This document shows, piece after piece, positions 1 through 5,972 of a stretch of DNA of 8,110 nt. Position numbers and translations under genes: made by a program. Source of the DNA: Rhodospirillales bacterium (lineage in GTDB: Bacteria; Pseudomonadota; Alphaproteobacteria; Rhodospirillales; JAPHTL01); contig JAPHTL010000155.1 of assembly GCA_026193355.1 (NCBI GenBank), positions 1-8,110 of the forward strand, written 5' to 3'. The notes under the pieces are model-generated. The model made no database searches, was not told the origin of the DNA, and saw nothing but the letters and a program-made list of their open reading frames with translations. The first letter of the stretch is position 1, and the number at the start of each line of letters is the position of its first letter.

Positions 1-1296
1 GCCCGGAACCTCCAGCGCGCCGACCAGACAGGCGAGCAAGGTGCGCGCCCAGCAGCAGTCAAACCCGCCCCAGCCGCTGTTGACCGTCTTGCCAAGCGCA
101 ATGGCGACAGGACGGTAGGGCAGGGTGCGGCCTTCAATCTCGATGGTTTCGCCTACGCGGGCATGGTCGAGGAATTCCAGCGCGATGCGTCGAATCACCT
201 TGTGGTGAACGTCGCAGATCCGACCGGCCCAAAGCGGCGTGTAGGGTTCCATATGGTTGATCAGGTGCTGAAAGGACGGCCTGACCCTGATTTCTTCGTG
301 TTCCCACAGGTCCTTGTCGGCACCGACTTCGATGCCTTCGGCCTTGAATTCGCCCTCGATTGCGGGGTCGGTGTCCGGGGTGTCGAAGGGAACCGCCCGC
401 TTTGTCCTGAGATCCCAGATCAGGGGTTTGCGTGTTTCGGGGTCGCGCAGGAAAAAGCCGTGCGGGGCAACGAGATAAGGCGAACTGGTATGGTTCTTGA
501 GGAACGGATGGTCGAGGCGCTCGCGTTGTTCGTGCAGCAGTACGTGGATGATGCCGGCCATGAAGGCGGGGTCCGTCTTCGGGCGGATGGGAACCCATTC
601 GCTGGCCGTGGCGGCGCTGACCGACATATGTGGCTCGATCTGCACCCGTTTTGCGCCGCGCGCCCTCGCCTCGGCATGGCGCTGGACGCCGCAGACGCCG
701 CCCGAGGCATCGACGTTGTAGCCGAAAGACAACACGTAATCGCTGAGTGGCGTGTCGGGCGCTACGGTGAAGGCGCGATGCCAGAATTCGCCGTAAAGAT
801 GCTCGGAGTGATAGCACTTCACGCCCTGACCCGAGCCAAAACTGAAATCGATGGGGCCGAGCGTGGACAGGTAGGCGGGCAGGGTGCCCATGTAATATGT
901 CGGGGTGCCGCCGCCGCCGAAGGAACAGGCGATGCGTGGATATCCGGCCTGATCGCGCGGGCCGCGCCCCACCGCTTCGGTGATCTTGTCGGCCACCAGA
1001 TCAAGGGCTTCGTCCCAGCTTATGGGAACGAAACCAGGGTCCTGATCCCGGCCCTTTTTCGGATTGGTGCGCTTCATCGGGGTAAGGACCCGATTGGGAT
1101 TGTAAGCTTTCTGGATCAGGCCGAAGGCCTTGACGCAGACCTTGCCGCAGGATGGCGTGTCGGGGGCCGAGCGAAAATTGCCTTCAATCTCGGTGGCGAC
1201 TCCATCAACAACCTTTACCGTCGCGAGGTCTGGTCCCGCGACACAGTTGTAGCAGTAGATGGGAACCTTTTTGACCGTCTGGCCCTTAGAACCCAT
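1..1296 (-). CDS. Molybdopterin oxidoreductase, PadB-like catalytic subunit (partial, 3' end off the window)
   Basis: Reading the minus strand from the ATG at 1296 gives 432 uninterrupted codons that run off the left edge; the full protein is expected to be about twice as long. The N-terminus (PIYCYNCVAGPDL) with C15 and C18, then CGKVCVK with C50 and C54, fits the Fe4S4-binding domain of the DMSO reductase superfamily. YNPNRVLTPMKR (65-76) and PISWDEALDLVADKI (91-105) are hallmark segments of the molybdopterin oxidoreductase domain. The segment GVKCYHSEH (158-166) sits where the metal-ligand residue usually lies, making C161 a candidate Mo/W ligand (inference). There is no Tat signal, so the visible part suggests a cytoplasmic-facing enzyme. 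Overall style most resembles the catalytic subunit of phenylacetyl-CoA:acceptor oxidoreductase (PadB), recalled rather than searched. An AGAGG ribosome-binding site lies 8 nt before the ATG. The gene follows the FlK-like thioesterase by 47 nt, probably in one operon; iron-sulfur and membrane subunits would be expected further left. Family is near certain; the PadB assignment is moderate, and another substrate is possible. Confidence 0.85.
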   Translation of the reverse strand, partial: MGSKGQTVKKVPIYCYNCVAGPDLATVKVVDGVATEIEGNFRSAPDTPSCGKVCVKAFGLIQKAYNPNRVLTPMKRTNPKKGRDQDPGFVPISWDEALDLVADKITEAVGRGPRDQAGYPRIACSFGGGGTPTYYMGTLPAYLSTLGPIDFSFGSGQGVKCYHSEHLYGEFWHRAFTVAPDTPLSDYVLSFGYNVDASGGVCGVQRHAEARARGAKRVQIEPHMSVSAATASEWVPIRPKTDPAFMAGIIHVLLHEQRERLDHPFLKNHTSSPYLVAPHGFFLRDPETRKPLIWDLRTKRAVPFDTPDTDPAIEGEFKAEGIEVGADKDLWEHEEIRVRPSFQHLINHMEPYTPLWAGRICDVHHKVIRRIALEFLDHARVGETIEIEGRTLPYRPVAIALGKTVNSGWGGFDCCWARTLLACLVGALEVPG

Positions 1297-1343
1297 AACT
1301 TACCTCTCATCGATCGCAAACGTTCGCGATATAATCCCGCCGG

Positions 1344-1751
1344 TCATTTCCCGGCCAGCTTCGCCGCCTTGTCCCTGAGCTTGCCTTCCAGCTTGCTCAC
1401 CGGCACAGCAAACCTTTGATGGGTACCCTTGGCAACCTGATCAAGCGCGTCCCGCGCGCTTATGTCAAAGGTGACGAGGGGGCCCTCGGTCTTGCTGATG
1501 GTTGCCGTGATTTCCACCCAGTTGCCGATCGGCGTCGCCGCCATATGGGCCACGTTGACGAGGGTTCCGACGGAATCTTCCCCGTCATCGGAATGTTCGA
1601 GCAAAAGATCCCGGCAGGTCATCTCGATGTCCCGCACCAGTTCCGGCGTGGCATAGACGCGCAGGTCCTCGCCCAGAAAGCCGATGGTACGCGGCTCATC
1701 TACGTTGATCTTCGCTGTCTTCGAGACACCTTCCGCAAGGCTTGATTTCAT
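1344..1751 (-). CDS. FlK-type hotdog acyl-CoA thioesterase
   Basis: This 135-residue protein has the size and motifs of the fluoroacetyl-CoA thioesterase (FlK) family, small hotdog-fold enzymes that hydrolyse acyl-CoA thioesters in the cytoplasm. Visible blocks are YATPELVRDIE (33-43), VGTLVNVAHMAATPIG (61-76) and KGTHQRFAV (108-116). The Thr/Glu/His catalytic set of FlK (T42, E50, H76) maps to T35, E43 and H69 with identical spacings of 8 and 26 residues, so the protein is expected to be active. The FlK residues behind fluoroacetate selectivity cannot be judged here, and fluoroacetate is not a likely substrate in this setting. The ATG at 1751 has a strong AGGGAGGA ribosome-binding site 8 nt upstream. 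The gene is first in a probable two-gene operon with the PadB-like oxidoreductase, which suggests it removes CoA from that enzyme's substrate or product, or clears a dead-end thioester (inference). Confidence 0.88.
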   Translation of the reverse strand: MKSSLAEGVSKTAKINVDEPRTIGFLGEDLRVYATPELVRDIEMTCRDLLLEHSDDGEDSVGTLVNVAHMAATPIGNWVEITATISKTEGPLVTFDISARDALDQVAKGTHQRFAVPVSKLEGKLRDKAAKLAGK

Positions 1752-1759
1752 TGCTGGCT

Positions 1760-1767
1760 TCCTCCCT
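1760..1767 (-). promoter_or_regulatory. Strong ribosome-binding site of the thioesterase gene
   Basis: On the minus strand this reads AGGGAGGA, a near-consensus Shine-Dalgarno sequence 8 nt before the ATG at 1751. It supports that start over any internal one. Confidence 0.75.
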
Positions 1768-1774
1768 GGCGCAG

Positions 1775-1790
1775 TCGCCGGTTTCGGCGA
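1775..1790 (-). promoter_or_regulatory. Short hairpin in the thioesterase 5' leader
   Basis: TCGCCG and CGGCGA form a perfect 6-bp GC-rich stem around a 4-nt loop. It lies between the predicted transcription start (about 1801) and the ribosome-binding site, so it would sit in the leader RNA as a stabilising or modulating element. There is no U-tract, so it is not a terminator. Confidence 0.35.
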
Positions 1791-1792
1791 TC

Positions 1793-1810
1793 AATAATCG
1801 TTCGATTATT
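1793..1810. promoter_or_regulatory. Perfect inverted repeat, candidate operator
   Basis: AATAATCGTTCGATTATT is a perfect 8-2-8 palindrome. It overlaps the predicted -10 box (1808-1813) and start point of the minus-strand promoter for the thioesterase/oxidoreductase pair, the position expected for a repressor operator. Arm length and spacing suit a dimeric TetR-, MarR- or GntR-type regulator, but no regulator gene is in the window. Sequence and symmetry are observed; function is inferred. Confidence 0.6.
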
Positions 1811-1837
1811 ATTGTTTGGGTTCCGAACAATCTTCAA
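1808..1837 (-). promoter_or_regulatory. Candidate sigma70-type promoter for thioesterase and oxidoreductase
   Basis: On the minus strand, TTGAAG (1837-1832, 4 of 6 to consensus) is followed after 18 nt by AATAAT (1813-1808, 5 of 6). Transcription would start near 1801, giving a leader of about 50 nt. The region is markedly AT-rich compared with the flanking genes. The two inverted repeats at 1793-1810 and 1811-1831 overlie its -10 box and spacer. Confidence 0.45.
1811..1831. promoter_or_regulatory. Second inverted repeat, candidate operator
   Basis: The left arm ATTGTTTGG and right arm CCGAACAAT are inverted copies with one mismatch, separated by GTT. The repeat fills the spacer between the predicted -35 and -10 boxes and directly abuts the palindrome at 1793-1810. 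The outer ATTGTT/AACAAT halves resemble sites used by MarR-type regulators of aromatic catabolism, but this is only a resemblance. Confidence 0.5.
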
Positions 1838-1951
1838 TCATCATAATTACCGTAAACCCGTACCACAATACCAAAATAAATGATTTCTCTCCTGTGTCGG
1901 GGGGTGATGGTGACGGGTGACGATTCCCGTTCCCCAATACCGTTCAGCGCG

Positions 1952-1957
1952 TATAAT
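1952..1957 (+). promoter_or_regulatory. TATAAT -10 box candidate for the cupin gene
   Basis: A perfect TATAAT hexamer lies 77 nt upstream of the plus-strand ATG at 2035. The -35 position 16-17 nt upstream (around 1929-1935, TTCCCC) matches consensus poorly, so the promoter may be weak or activator-dependent. Confidence 0.35.
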
Positions 1958-2022
1958 GGTTTCAAGGGCGCTGATGGGTTTTGGACGCAGAATGGAACGG
2001 ATGGGTGGGGTAAGCAAACCAC

Positions 2023-2028
2023 AGGGAG
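2023..2028 (+). promoter_or_regulatory. Ribosome-binding site of the cupin gene
   Basis: AGGGAG lies 6 nt before the ATG at 2035 and fixes this start. Confidence 0.7.
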
Positions 2029-2034
2029 TCAGCC

Positions 2035-2511
2035 ATGAATATCGAGCAATTCGGAATACTGATCAAAACGATCACGGACGCTGTGGCCGGAAAGGCTCTT
2101 GTTCCGGCGCTCGGTGACGAACTGGACCACCTGTTTCCGCCCAAGGGCGATGATTTCAAGGCGATCGAGGCCGCCTGCCACAAGGGCGTCGAGGACGGCT
2201 GGATGTGCACCCAGGGCGGAGAGGGACGGCGTTTTGGCCGTGTGCTTGAGCCTTCACCCGCCACGTCGAATTTCAGCGTCGATGTTGTCGATCTGACCGA
2301 TATCGTCGGTCCCTATCATCGCCATCCAAACGGTGAAGTCTGCATGATCATGCCGATGACCCATGCGGCCAGGTTCGATGGCAAGGGAGAGGGCTGGAAG
2401 GTCTATGAGCCGGGATCGGCCCATCATCCGACGGTCAGCAGCGGCCGTGCGCTGGTTCTTTACCTGCTGCCGGGTGGTGAAATCGAATTCATCAAGGAAC
2501 CGCCGAAGTAG
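2035..2511 (+). CDS. DUF4863 / PnbB-like cupin protein (4-hydroxylaminobenzoate lyase family)
   Basis: This 158-residue soluble protein has an all-alpha-looking N-terminal third (1-55) and a C-terminal single cupin domain. The metal-binding motif is visible as GPYHRHPNGEVCMIMP (92-107), giving H95, H97 and E101, followed by EPGSAHH (125-131), giving H130 or H131 as the fourth ligand. DWMC-like and FGRVLEPSP (67-75) segments and the overall length match the DUF4863 family, to which the 4-hydroxylaminobenzoate lyase PnbB of 4-nitrobenzoate degraders belongs (recalled, not searched). PnbB converts 4-hydroxylaminobenzoate to protocatechuate plus ammonia, but no nitroreductase or protocatechuate gene is visible, so the true substrate may differ. 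It is the only plus-strand gene, divergent from the thioesterase across an operator-like region and convergent with livF. A hairpin overlaps its stop codon. Confidence 0.75.
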   Translation: MNIEQFGILIKTITDAVAGKALVPALGDELDHLFPPKGDDFKAIEAACHKGVEDGWMCTQGGEGRRFGRVLEPSPATSNFSVDVVDLTDIVGPYHRHPNGEVCMIMPMTHAARFDGKGEGWKVYEPGSAHHPTVSSGRALVLYLLPGGEIEFIKEPPK

Positions 2512-2516
2512 GCGGT
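2499..2516 (+). terminator. Hairpin overlapping the cupin stop codon, weak terminator
   Basis: ACCGCC (2499-2504) and GGCGGT (2511-2516) form a perfect 6-bp stem around a 6-nt loop that includes most of the TAG stop; two more G-C pairs can form beyond a mismatch. The following sequence is CCCCATCTTTC, only a poor T-run. It sits in the 17-nt gap between convergent genes, where a terminator is expected. Confidence 0.4.
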
Positions 2517-2528
2517 CCCCATCTTTCA

Positions 2529-3245
2529 TCAGACCCCAAGGTATCGAACGTGGATGTCGGGATGGTCCGCCATGTGCGACGCCGTGTTGTCGTAAACGAC
2601 GCAGCCTTTTTCGATAATCACGCAGCGATCACAGACCGACAGCAGTGACTTGACGTCCTTGTCGACCAGCAAGGTGGCGACGCCTGCTTCCTTGATGGTC
2701 CGGATGACAGACCAGATTTCCTTGCGAATCAACGGCGCCAGACCCTCGGTCGCTTCGTCGAGGACGAGAAGGCGGGGGTTGGTCATCAACGCCCGTCCGA
2801 TCGACAGCATCTGTTGTTCGCCGCCCGAAAGCTGGTTTCCCATGTTTCCGAGACGTTCGGACAGCCGGGGGAAAAGCTCCATGATGCGATTGAACGTCCA
2901 GTCCATTTGCCCGTCGGGCCCCGGGCGGGCCGACATTACAAGGTTTTCGCGGACGCTCAGGTTGGGGAAAATGCCGCGCCCCTCGGGGACCAGCGCAAGG
3001 CCGCGCCGGGCAATGTTCTGGGGCGGATAACCGGCGGAATTCGCGCCATCGATCATCACCGTCCCTTCGCGTGGCGGCGTCAGGCCAAAGATGGAACGGA
3101 TCGTCGTCGTCTTCCCCATGCCGTTACGGCCCATGAGGCTGATCGCCTCGCCTTCGTGCACGGTCAGGTTGATGCCGTGCAGGATGTGGCTGGGGCCATA
3201 GAATGTGTGAAGGCCAGATGCCTGGAGGAACGGTTTGCCGCTCAT
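2529..3245 (-). CDS. livF: HAAT-family ABC transporter ATPase, LivF type
   Basis: This 238-residue protein is the second ATPase of a branched-chain amino acid/organic acid uptake system and would power import from the inner face of the membrane with the LivG-type partner. Walker A is GRNGMGKTT (39-47), the signature LSGGEQQ is at 139-145 and Walker B LLVLDEATEG at 159-168; VPEGRGIFPNLSVRENL (86-102) is the typical LivF block. At the switch position, where LivG has H in IEHD, this protein has LLVDKDVKSL with K196; LivF proteins commonly lack the His here (usually VEQN). The ATG overlaps the livG stop as ATGA, and a GGAGGA ribosome-binding site lies 9 nt upstream within livG, indicating translational coupling. 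It is the last gene of the transporter operon and converges on the cupin gene. Confidence 0.92.
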   Translation of the reverse strand: MSGKPFLQASGLHTFYGPSHILHGINLTVHEGEAISLMGRNGMGKTTTIRSIFGLTPPREGTVMIDGANSAGYPPQNIARRGLALVPEGRGIFPNLSVRENLVMSARPGPDGQMDWTFNRIMELFPRLSERLGNMGNQLSGGEQQMLSIGRALMTNPRLLVLDEATEGLAPLIRKEIWSVIRTIKEAGVATLLVDKDVKSLLSVCDRCVIIEKGCVVYDNTASHMADHPDIHVRYLGV

Positions 3246-4003
3246 GGCGTCATTTCCTCCATATCCTCGCCGAGATACGCTTCGCGGACGGCCTTGCTGG
3301 CGCGGATCTGGTCCGGTGTTCCCGTTTCCAGAACCTGACCGTTGACCATCACGGTCAGCATCTCGGCAACCGCGAAAACAGCATCCATGTCGTGCTCGAT
3401 GAGAATTAGGGTATGGGACTGCGCAAGGGTGCGGAGCAGGGATATGACCTGCGTTGCTTCCTCGGTTCCCATTCCGGCCAGCGGTTCGTCCAGAAGAAGA
3501 ACCTCCGGTTCCGTCGCCAGCATCATGCCGATTTCAAGCTGGCGCTGTTCGCCGTAGCTCATCTCCGATGCGATGGTGTCGCGTCGCCCGGTCAGGCCGC
3601 ACATTTCGAGCGCCAGCTCCGCCCGTGATCGAACATCGTCATAGGCTTCTGCGGGGCGGAAAAAACGCATGGATGAACGAAGCCGCGACTGCGCCGCCAG
3701 CCAGCAGTTTTGCAGGCACGACAGCGAGGGGAAGATGTTTGTTTTCTGGTAGCTTCGCCCGATGCCCAGTTGCGAGATCGCTTCGGGGGGCTTTGTGGTG
3801 ATGTCCTTTCCCTTGAACAGGATGCGCCCCGCACTTGGCTTGTGGTCGCCGGACAGCAGATTGATCAGGGTGGTCTTTCCCGCGCCGTTTGGCCCGATGA
3901 TGGCGTGGACCCGGCCTTCTTCAAAATTCAGGGTGACGGCGTCGACGGCCGCCAGTCCACCAAAGTTTTTCGACAGGTCCTTGATTTGCAGGATGCTGGT
4001 CAT
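3242..4003 (-). CDS. livG: HAAT-family ABC transporter ATPase, LivG type
   Basis: First ATPase of the uptake system, 253 residues from the ATG at 4003. Walker A GPNGAGKTT is at 37-45, the Q-loop Gln in SYQKTNIFP near 86, the signature SYGEQRQLE at 149-157, Walker B VLLLDEPLAG at 168-177 and the switch His in LIEHDMD at 204. The C-terminal tail ending REAYLGE is typical for LivG. A GTG three bases further upstream (4006) is an alternative start; ATG is preferred here because it forms the TGATG junction with the livM stop, while GTG would overlap as GTGA. An AAGGA ribosome-binding site lies 9 nt before the ATG and 6 nt before the GTG, so it does not decide between them. Order livM-livG-livF with overlapping ends shows one co-transcribed unit. 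Confidence 0.92.
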   Translation of the reverse strand: MTSILQIKDLSKNFGGLAAVDAVTLNFEEGRVHAIIGPNGAGKTTLINLLSGDHKPSAGRILFKGKDITTKPPEAISQLGIGRSYQKTNIFPSLSCLQNCWLAAQSRLRSSMRFFRPAEAYDDVRSRAELALEMCGLTGRRDTIASEMSYGEQRQLEIGMMLATEPEVLLLDEPLAGMGTEEATQVISLLRTLAQSHTLILIEHDMDAVFAVAEMLTVMVNGQVLETGTPDQIRASKAVREAYLGEDMEEMTP

Positions 4004-4998
4004 CACGGCGCATCCTTGTCGGAGGCGCGACTGACCGCTCGTGTCAGGAAGGCCGAGAAGGATTCAACAAGTCCCGCGATGCCGCGTGGCAGGAACAGGA
4101 CGACGAAGATAACGAAGCCGCCCATGAGCAGAAGCCAGTGTGTGGTCAGCTCCTGGAACCAGTCCTGCAAAAAGACCATGGCGAAGGCGCCGACGACGGC
4201 GCCCCACAGGGTTCCGATACCGCCAAGAATGACGATCATCATGATCGAACCGGATTTGTGCCACCCCAGAAAATCCGGACTCATGATGCCGTTGTGCGTG
4301 GCCTCAAGGAAACCGGCGTAGCCGCCGATCGTTCCGGCGATGACGAAGCTGGCCAGCTTGTAGCGGAACGTCGAGAAGCCGAGCGCCTGTGTTCGCGCTT
4401 CGTTGATCTTGATGCCGCGAAGAACCTGTCCGAACGGCGCATTCAGAATGACCCTGAGGAGGGCATAGACAAGAATGAGGCTGACAAGAACGAAATAATA
4501 GAAGGTCGTGTGATCGCCGAGGTCGAGGATCTGGAAATCGCCGATGGCGACTGAGGGTTTGTAGAAAATAAAGATGCCGTCAGATCCGCCAAGCTCCATG
4601 TTCTCGTTGAAGAAATAATAGAGCATCTGGGCGAAGGCCAGGGTGATCATGATGAAATAGATGCCCGATGTCCTGACCGAGAACCAGCCGATGACAAGCG
4701 CCGCCAATGCTGCCCCGCCAAGACAGACCGGCAAGGCGTACCAGATGGAGACAGGCCCGGTTTCGGGCGTGACGATCGCCAGCAGATACCCCGCCAGCCC
4801 AAAAAATGCGGCGTGGCCGAAACTGACCAGCCCCGTATAGCCGATCAGCAGGTCAAGGCTCATGGCCAGAATGCCGAGGATCATGATCCGGACAACGAGG
4901 CCGACATAGAAGCTTTCGCCGAACCACGGAAAGGCGGCGAGCATGGCCAGGGCCGTCAGGAGGAACAGGTTTGTCGGGTTTGCAAAAACACGTGACAT
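4003..4998 (-). CDS. livM: HAAT-family ABC transporter permease, LivM type
   Basis: This 331-residue membrane protein is one of the two channel-forming subunits. Hydrophobic spans are visible near residues 11-25, 31-53, 58-76, 86-105, 110-130, 167-185, 215-231, 250-278 and 288-304. The family hallmark LIGYTGLVSFGHAAFFGLAGY (51-71) is intact, as is the ATPase-contact region (190-230: GQVLRGIKINEARTQALG, then FVIAGTIGGYAG). The charged C-terminal tail (312-331) is short. It starts 6 nt after the livH stop, with GGGAGGG overlapping the livH end as ribosome-binding site, and its TGA overlaps the livG start. Nothing is truncated. Aromatic- or aliphatic-acid specificity cannot be read from the permease. 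Confidence 0.92.
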   Translation of the reverse strand: MSRVFANPTNLFLLTALAMLAAFPWFGESFYVGLVVRIMILGILAMSLDLLIGYTGLVSFGHAAFFGLAGYLLAIVTPETGPVSIWYALPVCLGGAALAALVIGWFSVRTSGIYFIMITLAFAQMLYYFFNENMELGGSDGIFIFYKPSVAIGDFQILDLGDHTTFYYFVLVSLILVYALLRVILNAPFGQVLRGIKINEARTQALGFSTFRYKLASFVIAGTIGGYAGFLEATHNGIMSPDFLGWHKSGSIMMIVILGGIGTLWGAVVGAFAMVFLQDWFQELTTHWLLLMGGFVIFVVLFLPRGIAGLVESFSAFLTRAVSRASDKDAP

Positions 4999-5004
4999 GT
5001 CCGG

Positions 5005-5871
5005 TCATGCCCTCCCGAACAGGCCCTGGGGCCGCCACATCAGGATCAGGGCCATGGTGCCGTAGACCGCCATGGAGGCGAGATCGGGCATCAGAACCTT
5101 TCCGAACGTATCGGCAAGCCCGATCAGCATGGCGCCGATGAACGCTCCCTTGATCGACCCGATGCCGCCGATCACCACGACCACGAACGAGACAATCAGG
5201 ATTTGATCCCCCATGCCCGGATAAACGGAACTGACCGGCGCGTCGATCATCCCGGCGAAGGCGGCCAGCGCCGCACCGAAACTGAAAACGATGGCGAAAA
5301 CCCTGCCGATGTCGATGCCCAGTGTCTGCGCCATTTCGCGATCCGATGCTCCCGCCCGGATCATCATGCCCAGTTTTGTTCGGCTGATCAGGCCGTACAT
5401 GCCCAAGGCGACAAGCGCGCAGACGAACGAGATGAACAGCCGATAGACGGGGTAATCCTGGTTTTCTGTCAGCGGGAATGAACCCTTGAGAATGTCCGGG
5501 ATGGGAACGGAATAAAAATCGCTGCCCCACAGGATTTTCTGTAATTCATTGAGTATCAGAATAAGGCCGTAGGTCAGAAGGACCTGATAAAGGTGGTCGC
5601 GGTTATAAAGAAATGAAATGGCGAAGCGTTCGATCACGAAGCCAATCACCAGCATCACCGGCAGGCCGAGCAAAATCCCCAGAAACAGGTTGCCCGACAC
5701 GTTTGTCAGCCAGAACACCAGATAGGCGCCGAACATGTAAAAAGCGCCATGGGCAAGATTGATGATGCCCATGATGCCGAAAACGAGGGTCAGGCCGCTG
5801 GCCACCAGAAACAGCAGAAAGCCGTACTGAACACCATTCATGGTCTGTATGAGGAAGGATGTCAGATCCAT
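5005..5871 (-). CDS. livH: HAAT-family ABC transporter permease, LivH type
   Basis: This 288-residue protein is the partner permease. The N-terminal hallmark GLTLVFGIMGIINLAHGAFYM (26-46) is complete, hydrophobic spans follow near 60-80, 95-112, 143-163, 190-210, 224-258 and 266-278, and the ATPase-contact region is GMMIRAGASDREMAQTLG (168-185). WRPQGLFG (279-286) is the typical C-terminus. The ATG at 5871 is the only reasonable start: an in-frame TAA lies three codons upstream, and the next ATG is codon 11. The bases just upstream (ATAATTTTCC) contain no recognisable Shine-Dalgarno sequence, unlike every neighbour, so translation may be weak or depend on RNA structure. A 92-nt gap with two hairpins separates it from the binding-protein gene. 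Confidence 0.92.
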   Translation of the reverse strand: MDLTSFLIQTMNGVQYGFLLFLVASGLTLVFGIMGIINLAHGAFYMFGAYLVFWLTNVSGNLFLGILLGLPVMLVIGFVIERFAISFLYNRDHLYQVLLTYGLILILNELQKILWGSDFYSVPIPDILKGSFPLTENQDYPVYRLFISFVCALVALGMYGLISRTKLGMMIRAGASDREMAQTLGIDIGRVFAIVFSFGAALAAFAGMIDAPVSSVYPGMGDQILIVSFVVVVIGGIGSIKGAFIGAMLIGLADTFGKVLMPDLASMAVYGTMALILMWRPQGLFGRA

Positions 5872-5910
5872 GGAAAATTATGCCTGGGCATTTTTACGCC
5901 GTGAAAGGAT

Positions 5911-5942
5911 GACCCCGACGCCCTGTGCAAGGCGCCGGGGTC
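5911..5942 (-). terminator. Strong intercistronic hairpin between binding-protein gene and livH
   Basis: In the minus-strand RNA, arms GACCCCGGCGCC and GGCGUCGGGGUC form a 12-bp stem with a single G-U wobble and an 8-nt loop. There is no U-tract after it (the RNA continues AUCCUUUCAC), so it is better read as an attenuator or 3'-stabilising structure than as a full terminator. Its place, after a binding-protein gene and before the permeases, matches the usual need for far more binding protein than membrane subunits. Confidence 0.55.
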
Positions 5943-5953
5943 CTTTGTTGCCT

Positions 5954-5972
5954 GCGGGATTGCTTATCCCGC
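5954..5972 (-). promoter_or_regulatory. Hairpin spanning the stop codon of the binding-protein gene
   Basis: GCGGGAT and ATCCCGC form a perfect 7-bp stem around a 5-nt loop that contains most of the TAA stop. It is followed 11 nt later by the larger hairpin at 5911-5942. In tandem they may protect the upstream message from 3' decay or reduce read-through. Confidence 0.4.

Noticed and set aside
1316..1333. ATCGC/GCGAT inverted repeat between thioesterase and oxidoreductase genes
   Set aside because: A 5-bp stem with an 8-nt loop and no T-run is too weak to call a terminator; a processing site cannot be shown.
163..1419. Long plus-strand open frame of 418 codons
   Set aside because: It lies antisense to the molybdopterin oxidoreductase, whose frame has clear family motifs and a ribosome-binding site. 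The plus-strand translation matches no family and is an effect of GC-rich codon use.
1913..1930. ACGGG/CCCGT inverted repeat upstream of the cupin gene
   Set aside because: Only five base pairs around an 8-nt loop; this is expected by chance and is not placed on a promoter element.
3710..4321. Plus-strand open frame of 203 codons across the livG/livM junction
   Set aside because: It is the shadow of two well-supported minus-strand genes and lacks a recognisable motif.
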